Positions 16,086-25,831 of a stretch of DNA of 64,000 nucleotides are shown in pieces. Every line of letters starts with the position of its first letter. Position 1 is the first letter of the stretch. Origin of the DNA: Runella rosea (GTDB taxonomy: Bacteria; Bacteroidota; Bacteroidia; Cytophagales; Spirosomataceae); contig NZ_CP030850.1 in the NCBI RefSeq assembly GCF_003325355.1, forward strand, positions 5,883,501 to 5,947,500, read 5' to 3'. The notes below the pieces were generated by a model. It was not told the DNA's origin, made no database searches, and saw only the letters and a list, made by a program, of their open reading frames with translations. The position numbers and the translations under genes were made by a program.

Positions 16086-18149
16086 ATGAGTAAAAGATAC
16101 ACCGTCACCGCCGCCCTCATATATGCCAATGGACCCATTCACATCGGGCACTTAGCAGGATGTTATGTACCAGCCGATATTTATGTGCGCTATTTGAGGG
16201 CCAAAGGCGCTGACGTGACCTTCGTGAGTGGCACCGACGAGCACGGCGTGCCCATTACAATCCGCGCCAAAAAAGAAGGCCTGACGCCCCAAGCGGTCGT
16301 TGATAAATATTATACCCAAATTAAGCAGTCATTTGCGGATTTTGGGATTTCGTTTGATGTGTATTCGCGTACGAGTTTGCCCGTTCACCACGAAACATCG
16401 CAGGAGTTTTTCAAGACCATTTACGACAAAGACGGCTTCATTGAAGAAACCAGCGAGCAATACTACGACGAAGTGGCGCAGCAGTTTCTGGCCGACCGCT
16501 ACATCGTGGGTACCTGCCCCGTGTGTGCCAATCCCAATGCGTACGGCGACCAGTGTGAGCGTTGTGGTACGGCGTTGAGTCCATTGGAGTTAAAAAATCC
16601 GCATTCAACCCTGTCAGGTTCAAAACCAGTATTGCGGGCTACTAAAAACTGGTTTTTACCGCTAGATAAAATGCAGCCTGACATTGAAAAATACGTCAGC
16701 AGCCATACCGAGTGGAAAACCAACGTGGCTGGTCAATGCCAGTCTTGGCTGAAAGAAGGGCTACGCCCACGCGCTATGACCCGCGACTTGGATTGGGGCA
16801 TCAAAGTGCCGCTACCAGATACCGACGGCAAAGTGCTGTATGTATGGTTTGAAGCGCCAATCGGGTACATTTCGGCCACCAAAGATTGGCTGATTCAGAA
16901 AAACGGCACCGACGCAGGTTGGGAAACTTGGTGGCGGAGGTCGTCACCAGAAGACCAAGATACCAAATTGATCCACTTTATCGGCAAAGACAACATCGTA
17001 TTTCACTGCATCATCTTTCCGGCCACTTTGATGGCGATGGGTGACGACTATATTTTGCCCGACAATGTGCCCGCCAATGAATTTATGAACTTGGAAGGTG
17101 ATAAAATTTCGACCTCCCGCAACTGGGCCGTGTGGTTGCATGAGTTTTTGGAAGAAATGCCCGACAAGCAGGATGTGTTACGGTACGTACTGACGGCCAA
17201 TGCCCCCGAAACCAAAGACAGTGAGTTTACTTGGAAAGATTTCCAGACCCGCAACAACAGCGAATTGGTAGCTATTTACGGAAATTTCGTGAATCGTGCA
17301 GTGGTGTTGACGCACAAGTATTGTGATAGAAAAGTGCCCGCACGCGGTGAGTTGACCGATTTTGATAAAGAAACCTTGGCAACGCTAGCGGCTTTCCCCG
17401 CCCGAATCGCAGAGGCCATCGAAACCTACCGCTTCCGCGAAGGGTTGTCGTTTTTGATGGATCTAGCGCGTTTGGGAAATAAATACTTGGCCGAAACGCA
17501 GCCTTGGCAAGTCATCAAAACCGATGCCGAGCGGGTGAATACCATCATGAACATTGCGCTGCAAATTGCGGCCAACTTGGCCATTGTGAGTGAGCCGTTT
17601 TTGCCTTTTACGGGCAAAAAACTTCGTCAGCAATTGGGGAATGGTCAGTGGACATGGGAAGAAGCTGGAAGCGCAGATTTGTTGCCAGAAGGACAAGTGA
17701 TTAGCGATGCATTTTTGCTATTTGAAAAAATTGAAGATGCCGTCATTGAAAAACAAATCCAAAAATTACACGACGCAAAAAAAATGAATGAGTTAGAAAC
17801 TAAATCGGTACCTGAGTTGAAACCAACGGTACAATTTGATGATTTTGCCAAATTAGACCTTCGCATCGGTACCATTTTGGAAGCTGAGCGGGTGCCGAAA
17901 AGCGATAAATTATTGAAGTTTTTGGTTGACGACGGCTTTGAAAAACGGACCATTTTAAGCGGGATTGCCAAGCATTTCACGCCCGAAGAAATGGTAGGCC
18001 GCCAAGTGACCTTCATTGCCAACCTCGCCCCGCGCAAAATCATGGGGCAAGAATCTAACGGTATGATTCTAATGGCCGAAGACCGCGACGGAAGCCTCTC
18101 GCTGATTCAACCGCACAAAGAAGTGTGGGCGGGTGCATCGATTTCATAA
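16086..18149 (+). CDS. metG: Methionyl-tRNA synthetase
   Basis: The 687-residue enzyme charges tRNA-Met in the cytoplasm. The class I motif HIGH is at residues 19-22 and the KMSKS counterpart is KISTS at 340-344. A zinc knuckle is formed by CPVC and CERC (Cys144, 147, 157, 160). The last hundred residues form the EMAP/Trbp111-type tRNA-binding domain ([20 protein letters not shown] onward), which is fused in many Bacteroidota. Length and domain order are normal. TAATTTTG at 16051-16058 could be the -7 promoter box. The gene lies between the rhodopsin block and blh/crtY but on the opposite strand, and ends at a terminator. Confidence 0.98.
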   Translation: MSKRYTVTAALIYANGPIHIGHLAGCYVPADIYVRYLRAKGADVTFVSGTDEHGVPITIRAKKEGLTPQAVVDKYYTQIKQSFADFGISFDVYSRTSLPVHHETSQEFFKTIYDKDGFIEETSEQYYDEVAQQFLADRYIVGTCPVCANPNAYGDQCERCGTALSPLELKNPHSTLSGSKPVLRATKNWFLPLDKMQPDIEKYVSSHTEWKTNVAGQCQSWLKEGLRPRAMTRDLDWGIKVPLPDTDGKVLYVWFEAPIGYISATKDWLIQKNGTDAGWETWWRRSSPEDQDTKLIHFIGKDNIVFHCIIFPATLMAMGDDYILPDNVPANEFMNLEGDKISTSRNWAVWLHEFLEEMPDKQDVLRYVLTANAPETKDSEFTWKDFQTRNNSELVAIYGNFVNRAVVLTHKYCDRKVPARGELTDFDKETLATLAAFPARIAEAIETYRFREGLSFLMDLARLGNKYLAETQPWQVIKTDAERVNTIMNIALQIAANLAIVSEPFLPFTGKKLRQQLGNGQWTWEEAGSADLLPEGQVISDAFLLFEKIEDAVIEKQIQKLHDAKKMNELETKSVPELKPTVQFDDFAKLDLRIGTILEAERVPKSDKLLKFLVDDGFEKRTILSGIAKHFTPEEMVGRQVTFIANLAPRKIMGQESNGMILMAEDRDGSLSLIQPHKEVWAGASIS

Positions 18150-18189
18150 CGTCGGCTAAAAGTATCGTTCCAAAATCTTTTCAGGAAAA

Positions 18190-18220
18190 GGGCAAACGGT
18201 TTTTTTGGACCGATTTGCCC
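18190..18220. terminator. Terminator between metG and blh (convergent)
   Basis: An 11-bp stem with one bulged base (18190-18200 with 18209-18220) is flanked by A on the left and a six-base T run on the right (18221-18226). It ends metG and, on the other strand, overlaps the end of blh. Confidence 0.8.
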
Positions 18221-18224
18221 TTTT

Positions 18225-19085
18225 TTAGTGAAATACCCCGTAAAGCCGGTGCATGACCAGAATATGAGGCAAGGTGATGAGCGATAAAAGAATGAAGGCT
18301 TCGCCAACCGCAAAACCCCGAAAATACACATACATTCCAAAGCCAGTCAAAGCCAAAAGACCAAAGGGAAGCAACGCGAAAGCAAATTGTCTGAATGTGC
18401 CTTTTTTCGTTGCTTTATAATAAATCAATTGATGTTGGAGCGATTGCATTGAATGCCAAAGACAAAATACCACAATAAAGCCAAACAGTAAAGGCGTGAG
18501 CCAATACCACGCTGTCACCACAGCCCATTGCAGGGCGTATCGTGGCCAATTTTCGCGTTCGTAACGAAGCAAAACGCTGAAGTAAAGGAGAGAAAAAGCG
18601 GCAGCAATACCCCAACGTGCTGTTTGGGTAATGGAGAAATTGACGCTTTTACCGCCAATCATCGTCCCAAAAATACCAAGCGCTTCTTCCCAATGCAATA
18701 ATACAGGAAAGGCCAGCAGCCATATACCCCAAAGTAAAGAGGGTAAATACCACACCGAAGGGTTTTCAAAGTTTGATTGTCCGAAATGATGAAGAGAAAT
18801 CGCAAAGAAAATGACAAGGGCGGCCGCAGGTGCTACCCACCAAACCGCCAAATAAGCGCCCATCGAGCCTAAATAAATACCTATGAAAGCCAATAAACCT
18901 CTTAAAGTGGTACTTTGACGGTACAAATGGTCGTTGGCTCCGTGGGGAATCCCGACGCTACACAGTAGCACCCCGCCGAGGACCGCCTGCTCGGCAGTGT
19001 TCCAATCCAACCACGCAAACAAACCGATAAGCAGGCCCTGCAATAGGCATTGGAAGATGAACAAAGGGGAGTGTACGTATTTCAT
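18225..19085 (-). CDS. blh: Brp/Blh family beta-carotene 15,15'-oxygenase
   Basis: The ATG at 19085 overlaps the crtY stop codon as ATGA, which suggests translational coupling and fixes the start; the 286-residue product begins MKYVHSPLF. It is a polytopic membrane protein with the iron-binding histidine motifs of Brp/Blh proteins: GIPHGANDH, SLHHFGQSN, LWHSMQSLQHQ and LPHILVMHRLYG. Blh cleaves beta-carotene symmetrically into two retinal molecules, the chromophore of the rhodopsin encoded about 3 kb away. Family length is normal (about 280-300). Confidence 0.94.
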   Translation of the reverse strand: MKYVHSPLFIFQCLLQGLLIGLFAWLDWNTAEQAVLGGVLLCSVGIPHGANDHLYRQSTTLRGLLAFIGIYLGSMGAYLAVWWVAPAAALVIFFAISLHHFGQSNFENPSVWYLPSLLWGIWLLAFPVLLHWEEALGIFGTMIGGKSVNFSITQTARWGIAAAFSLLYFSVLLRYERENWPRYALQWAVVTAWYWLTPLLFGFIVVFCLWHSMQSLQHQLIYYKATKKGTFRQFAFALLPFGLLALTGFGMYVYFRGFAVGEAFILLSLITLPHILVMHRLYGVFH

Positions 19086-20314
19086 AAGTTGAAATAATAA
19101 GAGGTTAAACTGCGGAGAAATAACCTGATAGGCAGGCGAATAAAAATCAGTATTTCTTCCCAAAGGTTGGTTTCTTCATCCAAAAATCGCAGAATACGGG
19201 GTACGGGCTGGGTTTCAAAAAGACGTTGAAACACGGCTTTGCCACGGTTAGGGTAGCGGGATAAAATTTGTAAAAGCAAGTGGTCGTAAAATCGAAATCG
19301 CCGCGCCCGCCGCATCGTGGGTAGTGGTTTCTGCTGTTTGAGGGCCTCAGCAAGAGCTTTACCGTAGGCTTGCATCCGTCTAAATCCGTAACCCGTGGTA
19401 GGCTTGATGGCCCCGCCCAAAGTGCCGAGGTAAATGAGCCGCGTTTGGGCGTTGAGGTACTTTCGTTGCATATCAAATTGAGGCGTCATTGGAATTGCCC
19501 CTTCTTCCTCCTCCAAAATTTGATAGGATATGTTTTTTTTGCCCATGTAATCACTCAAAGCTGCGTCGGCTTCATCTCTTGTGAGCCGGTACTCGCCAAA
19601 TCGGGTTATTTCGACCAGAGCCTCGGTACTTGAAAAAGGCAATTCGTACATGAATTGGGTACAGCCGTTTTGGGCTATATCAAATCGCATGAGGGTGGCG
19701 CAGGTCTCATCAAATACCGGTTCAACGGTTCGGACACGCCAGCCGACAAAGGTTTGCCACAGAAGGAGGTTTTTTTTGTCGCGTTTTTGTTTGCCTAAAA
19801 ATATAGTGAGTGCATTGGAAGAACCAAGTTCGCCGTTTGTCTGAACAGGCATTGCCGACATAAATACCCGACTGCTACACCAGGCCTCATCGGTGGTTTT
19901 TATCATCACTTTTGCTCCAGTGTCGTCAATTTCTACAACGGTCATTGTGCGCCAGATAATGTTGGCGCAACCCGCAAGTTGTTGCCTAATAGATGCGTAA
20001 AAATCGGCACTGCGTACGTGATGATAGGAGTAAGGGGATAAATCGTTGCGTTGGGAGAGGTCGTGGGGATTGAAAATGGAAGACCACGATTTGCTAATCA
20101 TTTGGTCGGGGGCCAATGGAGAAGTTGACCAATAACACCATGTACGGTCGTTTTGCTTTGTTGAATCACTTTCTACAATGCACAAATGCTTGGTTTTTAG
20201 CAATCCCTGCTCAAAAAGTGATAGAGCTAGCCAAAGACCTGACGCTCCCGCACCCACGATTGTATAATCAAAAAAAGGCAAAGTGTGGGTTGAAGTGGGG
20301 GAGGAGCGCGTCAT
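19082..20314 (-). CDS. crtY: Lycopene beta-cyclase (CrtY type)
   Basis: The 410-residue product has an N-terminal FAD/NAD-binding motif (IVGAGASGLWLA, residues 19-30), the NDRTWCYW segment typical of CrtY-type lycopene cyclases, and GTLGGAIKPTTGYGFRRM further on, which is conserved in that family. It converts lycopene to beta-carotene at the membrane. Together with the overlapping blh gene it completes the last two steps to retinal; earlier carotenoid genes (crtE, crtB, crtI) are not in the window. The frame begins MTRSSPTST; the family's conserved part starts near residue 15, so a slightly shorter start cannot be excluded. Confidence 0.93.
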   Translation of the reverse strand: MTRSSPTSTHTLPFFDYTIVGAGASGLWLALSLFEQGLLKTKHLCIVESDSTKQNDRTWCYWSTSPLAPDQMISKSWSSIFNPHDLSQRNDLSPYSYHHVRSADFYASIRQQLAGCANIIWRTMTVVEIDDTGAKVMIKTTDEAWCSSRVFMSAMPVQTNGELGSSNALTIFLGKQKRDKKNLLLWQTFVGWRVRTVEPVFDETCATLMRFDIAQNGCTQFMYELPFSSTEALVEITRFGEYRLTRDEADAALSDYMGKKNISYQILEEEEGAIPMTPQFDMQRKYLNAQTRLIYLGTLGGAIKPTTGYGFRRMQAYGKALAEALKQQKPLPTMRRARRFRFYDHLLLQILSRYPNRGKAVFQRLFETQPVPRILRFLDEETNLWEEILIFIRLPIRLFLRSLTSYYFNL

Positions 20315-20631
20315 TGTCTAATCTCTGTAGGTGTTGGTTTTGAGCCAACAATGGATTTTGGGTAGGGTTATTTTGGGAAAGCCTTTACTTAAAAATTACC
20401 AACATTTTGTTATTTAAGATTGTTTTACCGATTGTCGAAGCACGAGATTACTCAAGTACTCTCTTCAATCCGATTATCTCCTATTTCGTTTTTTAAATTA
20501 ATTTATTAATTTGCTTCCCTGTTGTTTTTCAATGGCTCAAAGGTTGGTGCATAATCCATGACTCGTCAACATCACCAATCCAAAATTCATGATTGACACT
20601 ATTTAATTAACCTTCAAATCCCTCCCATTTC
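20315..20631. other. Intergenic gap between divergent crtY and GH109-like gene
   Basis: These 317 bases must hold the promoters of both divergent genes. They are AT rich from 20390 on. I find no clear TTG / TAnnTTTG pair and no copy of the TGTTTA-N18-TAAACA dyad seen near the rhodopsin. Confidence 0.6.
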
Positions 20632-22035
20632 ATGAAAAATTTCTTGGAACGCCGTTCGTTTTTGAAAGCATCGGCGGCGATAGGTTCCGCTTTAGGATTA
20701 CCTTTTATCTCAAAAGCCAATAACAATTCTGTTGAGGCACAAATAGAACGAGCCAACTTTGCGCCCAAGCCCGTGGGTAAGTCTGTCATTGGTCTCAAAA
20801 TGCCACCCATTGCCCAAGTCCGTGTGGCCTTTATTGGGGTGGGAAATCGCGGTTCGGGGCACGTGAAGCTCGTTCACGCCTGCGGAACTAAGGCCAAAAT
20901 CGTGGCGGTTTGTGATATTCAGGAGCGCTACACCAATCGTACAAAACAGTGGTTAGAAAAACAAGGCGTAAATGACGTCGCCTACTACCACACCAAAGTG
21001 GATGCTTGGAAAGAAATGTGCCGCCGCGATGATATTGACTTGGTCATCATCGCTACGCCTTGGGAAGACCACGTGCCTATGTGCGTTTATGCCATGCAAC
21101 AGGGCAAACACGCCGCCACTGAAGTGCCCGCAGCGTATACCTTGGAAGATTGCTGGAAACTGGTCAACACCGCCGAGCAAACCCAGCGTAACTGTATGAT
21201 GCTAGAAAACGTCTGCTACGGCGACGAAGAATTATGGCTGCTCAACATGGCCAATGAAGGTCTTTTTGGCACGCTTACCTACGCAGAGTGCGGTTACATT
21301 CATGACCTGCGCGAGATGCTTTTCTCCAAGACAGATTACTACAATATGTGGCGTATTCGTCACAACTACGCCCGCGACGGAAACCTGTATCCGATGCACG
21401 GTTTGGGGCCCGTAGCTCAATACATGAACATCGACCGTGGCGACCGCTTCAATCACTTGGTTTCGATGAGCAGTTTGGAAGCAAGCCTAAGCGAAGACTC
21501 GACTGTGATGACAGACCCTACGAATGAGTTTCACGGACGCAAAGGATTTAAGAAAGGTGATATGAACAACACCTTGATTAAGACACATTTAGGTCGCTCG
21601 ATTTTAGTACAGCACGATATTGTTACGGCGCGGCCTTACAGTCGTATCAACATGTTGGCAGGAACCAAAGCGTTTCACATGGGCTATCCAAGTCATTTCT
21701 CGAAAAAAGGACAAGGCCACGGATTCTTGAAAGAAGAAGAATATAAAGCGCTCAGAGAGCAATACAAACACCCGATTTGGGCCAAAATGAAGGATGAAAT
21801 CGAGAAAAACGGCGGACACGGCGGGATGGACTTTGTGTTGATTTACCGTTTGATTGATTGCTTCAATCGGGGTACGTCGCTGGATATGGATGTGTACGAT
21901 GCCGCTTCGTGGTCGTCGGTTACGCCACTTTCGGCGCTTTCGATTCAGGGGGGCAATGCGCCAGTTAAATTCCCTGATTTTACCAGAGGGCGTTGGAAAG
22001 AAGCGCGTAAGCTGGGAATGTTGGTGAATGTGTAG
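20632..22035 (+). CDS. GH109-like Gfo/Idh/MocA family enzyme with Tat signal
   Basis: The 467-residue protein starts with a twin-arginine signal (RRSFLKASAA, Arg7-Arg8), so it should be exported folded. The nucleotide-binding motif FIGVGNRGSGHV marks the Gfo/Idh/MocA Rossmann domain. The segments EVPAAYTLEDCWKLV, CMMLENVCYG, GYIHDLR and NLYPMHGLGPVAQYMNI closely recall the GH109 family, whose founders are NAD-dependent alpha-N-acetylgalactosaminidases. A glycosidase acting on N-acetylgalactosaminides is therefore the best guess, with a plain oxidoreductase as the alternative. The gene stands alone and ends at a strong terminator. Confidence 0.87.
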   Translation: MKNFLERRSFLKASAAIGSALGLPFISKANNNSVEAQIERANFAPKPVGKSVIGLKMPPIAQVRVAFIGVGNRGSGHVKLVHACGTKAKIVAVCDIQERYTNRTKQWLEKQGVNDVAYYHTKVDAWKEMCRRDDIDLVIIATPWEDHVPMCVYAMQQGKHAATEVPAAYTLEDCWKLVNTAEQTQRNCMMLENVCYGDEELWLLNMANEGLFGTLTYAECGYIHDLREMLFSKTDYYNMWRIRHNYARDGNLYPMHGLGPVAQYMNIDRGDRFNHLVSMSSLEASLSEDSTVMTDPTNEFHGRKGFKKGDMNNTLIKTHLGRSILVQHDIVTARPYSRINMLAGTKAFHMGYPSHFSKKGQGHGFLKEEEYKALREQYKHPIWAKMKDEIEKNGGHGGMDFVLIYRLIDCFNRGTSLDMDVYDAASWSSVTPLSALSIQGGNAPVKFPDFTRGRWKEARKLGMLVNV

Positions 22036-22049
22036 TAAGGCGTAAAAAG

Positions 22050-22081
22050 ATAAAGCCCCGCTATCGAGAGCGGGGCTTTAT
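22050..22081 (+). terminator. Terminator of the GH109-like gene
   Basis: A perfect 13-bp stem (22050-22062 with 22069-22081) with a GC-rich core and a 6-nt loop lies 14 nt after the stop codon. Confidence 0.8.
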
Positions 22082-22158
22082 ACTGACTATTCCTAAACCC
22101 TTAACCTTTTCTACATGAAAAAACTAACTTTAAATTCTTTGCAGCTTTTCATTGGTTA

Positions 22159-22623
22159 TTAAAAACCGTTGAGCATGCTGATTGGTTCCCCAATGATTCT
22201 TTCTGTGTCGTGGGCGGGAGTCAATGTTTCCCAATCTACAGTCCACAGAAAATTTATATTGTGTGCCGTTTTGCGAACGTTTTCGAGCCAAATTTTTGCA
22301 TTTTCGTCATTGCTGCTCTTCATAGCATGATTCAATAACTTCACTGCACTTTTAAACTCTTGCTGCTTTTCGGCGTTTACATTCACTAACTTGGACGGGC
22401 TTTGGTTGTATAAAGTCACAACTTCTGTAAAAACTTTCCACTCGTCCTGCTCAATAAAAGGCGTAAAATGATCGGTAATGTACTGTTCAAATGCCTTTTC
22501 TCTTCCTTTTGATAAGCCCGCGGTATTTGCGGTACTTTTATCATCTTTTGCATTTGATTCGATTGAAATTAAACTCAAACAGAATCCTATTACAAATATA
22601 ATTAACTTAACTGGGTATTTCAT
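22159..22623 (-). CDS. Small secreted protein of unknown function
   Basis: The ATG at 22623 gives 154 residues starting with MKYPVKLIIFVIGFCLSL, a clear Sec signal peptide that probably ends at SNA (about residue 25). The open frame extends 13 codons upstream without adding signal character. The mature part is mostly helical and charged, with conserved-looking tryptophans (WKVF, IWLENV, WTVDWETL). I recognise no family. It lies alone, before an AT-rich gap, and likely acts in the periplasm. Confidence 0.7.
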   Translation of the reverse strand: MKYPVKLIIFVIGFCLSLISIESNAKDDKSTANTAGLSKGREKAFEQYITDHFTPFIEQDEWKVFTEVVTLYNQSPSKLVNVNAEKQQEFKSAVKLLNHAMKSSNDENAKIWLENVRKTAHNINFLWTVDWETLTPAHDTERIIGEPISMLNGF

Positions 22624-22863
22624 AATATAGTTCAATTCTCTTTTGCTGATTGAACGATACAAAGGTACGGCAAGATTTTATAAGTCCAAATTTTTAATTT
22701 TTACTATTCGAAATAATATTCTGTTTAATCTTTCATAAAACCCTGATTTTTAATAAAAAATAAAATGTTTTACGCTTTAATTCAAAATATTATTCCGATT
22801 AAAATAATACAACTTTAATAAAATTTTTATTTGCCAAAAAGTAAAATTCTTTAAAAAATACAA

Positions 22864-23424
22864 TCATTGATTGAAATTATTCATAGCGTTTTGGAGCCCC
22901 AAAGTACAAAAACTAAGTATTGCTTCTCCTGCACGGTCCAAATCAATGAGTAATTCTTCGAAACTATTTTCGGGAAAATTACTTAAAACATATTTTACCT
23001 GTTGTCCACGGGGAAAATCATCCCCAACTCCAAACCGCAACCGGGAGTACTCCTGAGTACCCAGCAATTCTTCAATATTTCGTAGGCCGTTGTGGCCACC
23101 ATTGGAGCCTTTGGGCTTGATTCGAATCTTGCCCTGCGGAAGTTGAATCTCATCTGTCACAACCAACACATTTTCAACGGGGATTTTCCACGCGTCCATG
23201 TAGTAGCGTAGGGCTTTACCGCTGAGGTTCATGTAGGTGGTCGGTTTGATGAAATAAATCTGCCGTCCTTTGTATTTAAACTCAGCGGTATAGGCCAATT
23301 TTTGCATCGAAAACTTAAAGTCATGTTGGGCGGCGAGTCGGTCAAGTACCATAAAGCCTACGTTGTGGCGCGTAAATGCGTATTCAGGTCCAATGTTGCC
23401 GAGACCTACGACAAGGTATTTCAT
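22864..23424 (-). CDS. pth: Peptidyl-tRNA hydrolase
   Basis: The 186-residue enzyme recycles peptidyl-tRNA released from ribosomes by cutting the ester bond. The N-terminal motif VVGLGNIGPEY holds Asn10, and FTRHNVGF holds the catalytic His20; Asp91 lies in VTDEIQLP at the usual place. The KPTTYMNLSGKA and KGSNGGHNGLRNI segments bind the peptidyl-tRNA in this family. Length is normal. It is followed downstream by an AT-rich gap, and hslV begins upstream on the same strand. Confidence 0.97.
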   Translation of the reverse strand: MKYLVVGLGNIGPEYAFTRHNVGFMVLDRLAAQHDFKFSMQKLAYTAEFKYKGRQIYFIKPTTYMNLSGKALRYYMDAWKIPVENVLVVTDEIQLPQGKIRIKPKGSNGGHNGLRNIEELLGTQEYSRLRFGVGDDFPRGQQVKYVLSNFPENSFEELLIDLDRAGEAILSFCTLGLQNAMNNFNQ

Positions 23425-23466
23425 AGAAAGTGTAATTGATTATAAAACAAAAAGTGAATCCAGCCT

Positions 23467-24009
23467 TTATTCTTTGACTTTCTCCACTACCAGATTGTGG
23501 TTGGTATAGATACAAATATCGGCAGCAATGTGTAGACTTTCGCGGACCATATCTTCGGCAGAAAGGTGCTGTGCGTGTTTTTTGAGCGCCAAGGCCGCAC
23601 TTTGGGCAAACATCGCTCCTGAGCCGATAGCAGCCACCTGATTGTCGGGTTCGAGTACATCGCCCGTGCCTGAGATAACGAGCAGCTCGTCTTTTCCCGC
23701 CACAATCATCATGGCTTCCAATTTGCGAAGGTATCGGTCGGTGCGCCAGTCTTTGGCGAGTTCAATGGCGGCGCGTTTGAGGTTGCCGCCGTAGGCATTG
23801 AGCTTTTCTTCAAAACGCTCAATGAGCGTAAACGCGTCGGCAGTAGAGCCAGCGAATCCCGCAATTACTTTTCCGCCCGCTAAACTTCTTACCTTACGAA
23901 CGTTGCTTTTGGCAACGGTATTTCCCATGGTGGCCTGTCCGTCGGCTCCTACTACTACTTCTCCGTTATGAATGATACCTACTACGGTTGTGGCATGAAT
24001 TGGTTGCAT
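23467..24009 (-). CDS. hslV: ATP-dependent protease subunit HslV
   Basis: With the ATG at 24009 the product is 180 residues and begins [12 protein letters not shown]; removal of the first residues would expose the N-terminal catalytic threonine of the TTVVG motif. The segments [20 protein letters not shown] and [12 protein letters not shown] match HslV (ClpQ), the proteasome-like peptidase that works with the HslU unfoldase. A longer frame upstream lacks family character. hslU is not adjacent and not in this window, although it is often next to hslV. pth lies 42 nt downstream on the same strand and may be co-transcribed. Confidence 0.95.
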   Translation of the reverse strand: MQPIHATTVVGIIHNGEVVVGADGQATMGNTVAKSNVRKVRSLAGGKVIAGFAGSTADAFTLIERFEEKLNAYGGNLKRAAIELAKDWRTDRYLRKLEAMMIVAGKDELLVISGTGDVLEPDNQVAAIGSGAMFAQSAALALKKHAQHLSAEDMVRESLHIAADICIYTNHNLVVEKVKE

Positions 24010-24058
24010 GATGTAAATGAGTCTGATGATTGAAAAACAATTGATAGACAATAAAAAA

Positions 24059-24089
24059 TCCCTCTCCTAAAAACGGTATAGGAGAGGGA
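24059..24089 (-). terminator. Terminator of the pdhC gene
   Basis: A perfect 11-bp stem (24059-24069 with 24079-24089) is followed on the minus strand by a T run (A run at 24053-24058). It separates pdhC from hslV. Confidence 0.8.
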
Positions 24090-24118
24090 CCAAGGACGGT
24101 TGGCCGCCGTAAGGTTGA

Positions 24119-25741
24119 TTATACCAACATTCCGAGCGGATTCTCCAACAGTTTCTTAAACGTTTGGAGGAAGGCCGAACCAGTAGCGCCATCTACCACG
24201 CGGTGGTCGCATGAGAGCGTTACTTTCATGATGTTGGTTGGATAAATCGTACCATCTTCTTTGAAAGCGGCTACTTTCTTGATGCCTCCCACGGCCATGA
24301 TGCAGGAATCTGGCGGATTGATAATGGCCGTAAATTCGTCGATTCCAAACATTCCAAGGTTTGAAATAGAGAATGTGTTGCCTTCCCAATCTTTAGGCTG
24401 GAGTTTTTTATCCTTGGCTTTGGCGGCCATTTCTTTCACTTCTCCAGCAATGATTGAAAGTACTTTCTTATCGGCATCACGTACTACGGGAACCAACAGA
24501 CCTTCGTCAACGGCTACGGCAACCCCAATATTTACGTAATGGTATTTGCGAATCTTATCACCTAGCCACGCAGAGTTAACGGCAGGGTGTTGTTTCAATG
24601 CCAACGCAGCGGCTTTGATGACCATGTCATTAAATGATATTTTGACAGGGCTAACTTCGTTGATTTTGCCGCGCAATTCCATGGCTTTGTCCATGGTAAT
24701 TTCCATGGTAAGGTAGAAATGCGGAGCTGTAAACAAACTTTCACTCAAACGACGAGCAATGGTCTTGCGCATTTGCGACACTGGCACGTCCTCGTATTCG
24801 CCCGCGGGCGCAAGAGCGGCGGTTGGTGCAGGAGCAGCGGCCTGCGGTACAGCAGCTGGAGTGGCTACGGGCTTGGCAGGGGCTGATTGTGCGGCGTCAA
24901 TGTCTTTCTTAACAATACGTCCACCTTCGCCCGAACCCGTGATTTTGGTTAAATCAACGTTTTTATCTTTTGCCAACGCTTTTGCCAAAGGCGATGCTTT
25001 GATGCGAGAGTCGGTGCCGTTGTCTGAGACTTGCGGGGCCTGAGCAGCAGAAGTAGCGGCTGCAGGAGCAGGTGCTGCGACTGCAGCGGGGGCTGGTTGA
25101 CCATCGCTGTTCAATAAAGCTTGATAATCAGCGCCGTCTTCGCCAATGATGGCAATAACGCCATCTACGGCAACAGCTTCGCCTTCCTTGGCTCCAACGT
25201 AGAGTAAGGTGCCGTCTTCGTAGTTTTCAAGTTCCATGGTGGCTTTGTCGGTTTCGACTTCGGCCAAAATATCGCCTGATTTTACTTTGTCTCCTACTTT
25301 TTTTAGCCATGCTACCAGTACTCCTTCGGTCATGGTATCGCTCATTTTAGGCATCCGAACGATTGTCGCGTTGACATTCGCGGCGGGTGCAGGGGCTGCT
25401 GCTGCGGGAGCAGGTGCCGCCGCTGGTTGCTCAGCGGGAGCTGCGGCAGGCGCGGGTTGAGATGGAGCAGCACCGCCATCAAGCAGCGCCTTGTAATCTT
25501 CGCCGGGCGCACCCACAATCGCCATGATGCCATCTACGGGTACGGCAGCGCCTTTTTCTACCCCAATGTACAAAAGTGTACCTTCTTGGTACGACTCCAA
25601 GTCCATGGTCGCTTTATCGGTTTCTACTTCGGCTATGATGTCGCCTGATTTAATTACATCTCCTACTTTCTTGTTCCAAGCTGCTATGACGCCTTCGGTC
25701 ATGGTATCGGACATCTTGGGCATTCGGATTACTTCTGCCAT
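24119..25741 (-). CDS. pdhC: Pyruvate dehydrogenase E2, dihydrolipoamide acetyltransferase
   Basis: The 540-residue protein has two lipoyl domains, each with the ETDKATM motif; the lipoylated lysines are Lys43 and Lys166. Ala/Pro-rich linkers follow each domain. The peripheral subunit-binding domain lies at about 246-282 (RIKASPLAKALAKDKN) and the catalytic acyltransferase domain from about 310 to the end, with the active-site motif DHRVVDG (His513, Asp517). It transfers the acetyl group from pyruvate to CoA in the dehydrogenase complex. The E1 and E3 genes are not adjacent. Lipoyl type and PSBD argue for pyruvate rather than 2-oxoglutarate specificity, though this is by similarity only. Confidence 0.93.
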   Translation of the reverse strand: MAEVIRMPKMSDTMTEGVIAAWNKKVGDVIKSGDIIAEVETDKATMDLESYQEGTLLYIGVEKGAAVPVDGIMAIVGAPGEDYKALLDGGAAPSQPAPAAAPAEQPAAAPAPAAAAPAPAANVNATIVRMPKMSDTMTEGVLVAWLKKVGDKVKSGDILAEVETDKATMELENYEDGTLLYVGAKEGEAVAVDGVIAIIGEDGADYQALLNSDGQPAPAAVAAPAPAAATSAAQAPQVSDNGTDSRIKASPLAKALAKDKNVDLTKITGSGEGGRIVKKDIDAAQSAPAKPVATPAAVPQAAAPAPTAALAPAGEYEDVPVSQMRKTIARRLSESLFTAPHFYLTMEITMDKAMELRGKINEVSPVKISFNDMVIKAAALALKQHPAVNSAWLGDKIRKYHYVNIGVAVAVDEGLLVPVVRDADKKVLSIIAGEVKEMAAKAKDKKLQPKDWEGNTFSISNLGMFGIDEFTAIINPPDSCIMAVGGIKKVAAFKEDGTIYPTNIMKVTLSCDHRVVDGATGSAFLQTFKKLLENPLGMLV

Positions 25742-25831
25742 ATGAGTGAGAATGAATAGGGAATAGTTCCTTTAAGTTTCGAGTGTCAAAATTAGTAGAA
25801 ACACTCAAAAGTCGTTTATTTCTTTCAGAAA

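Noticed and set aside
23467-24009. Missing hslU beside hslV as evidence of an unusual protease
   Set aside because: hslU is often unlinked in Bacteroidota as far as I know, and the gene may simply lie outside the window.
24680-25560. Ala/Pro-rich repetitive coding sequence
   Set aside because: These are the flexible linkers between lipoyl, subunit-binding and catalytic domains of the E2 protein, as expected for the family.
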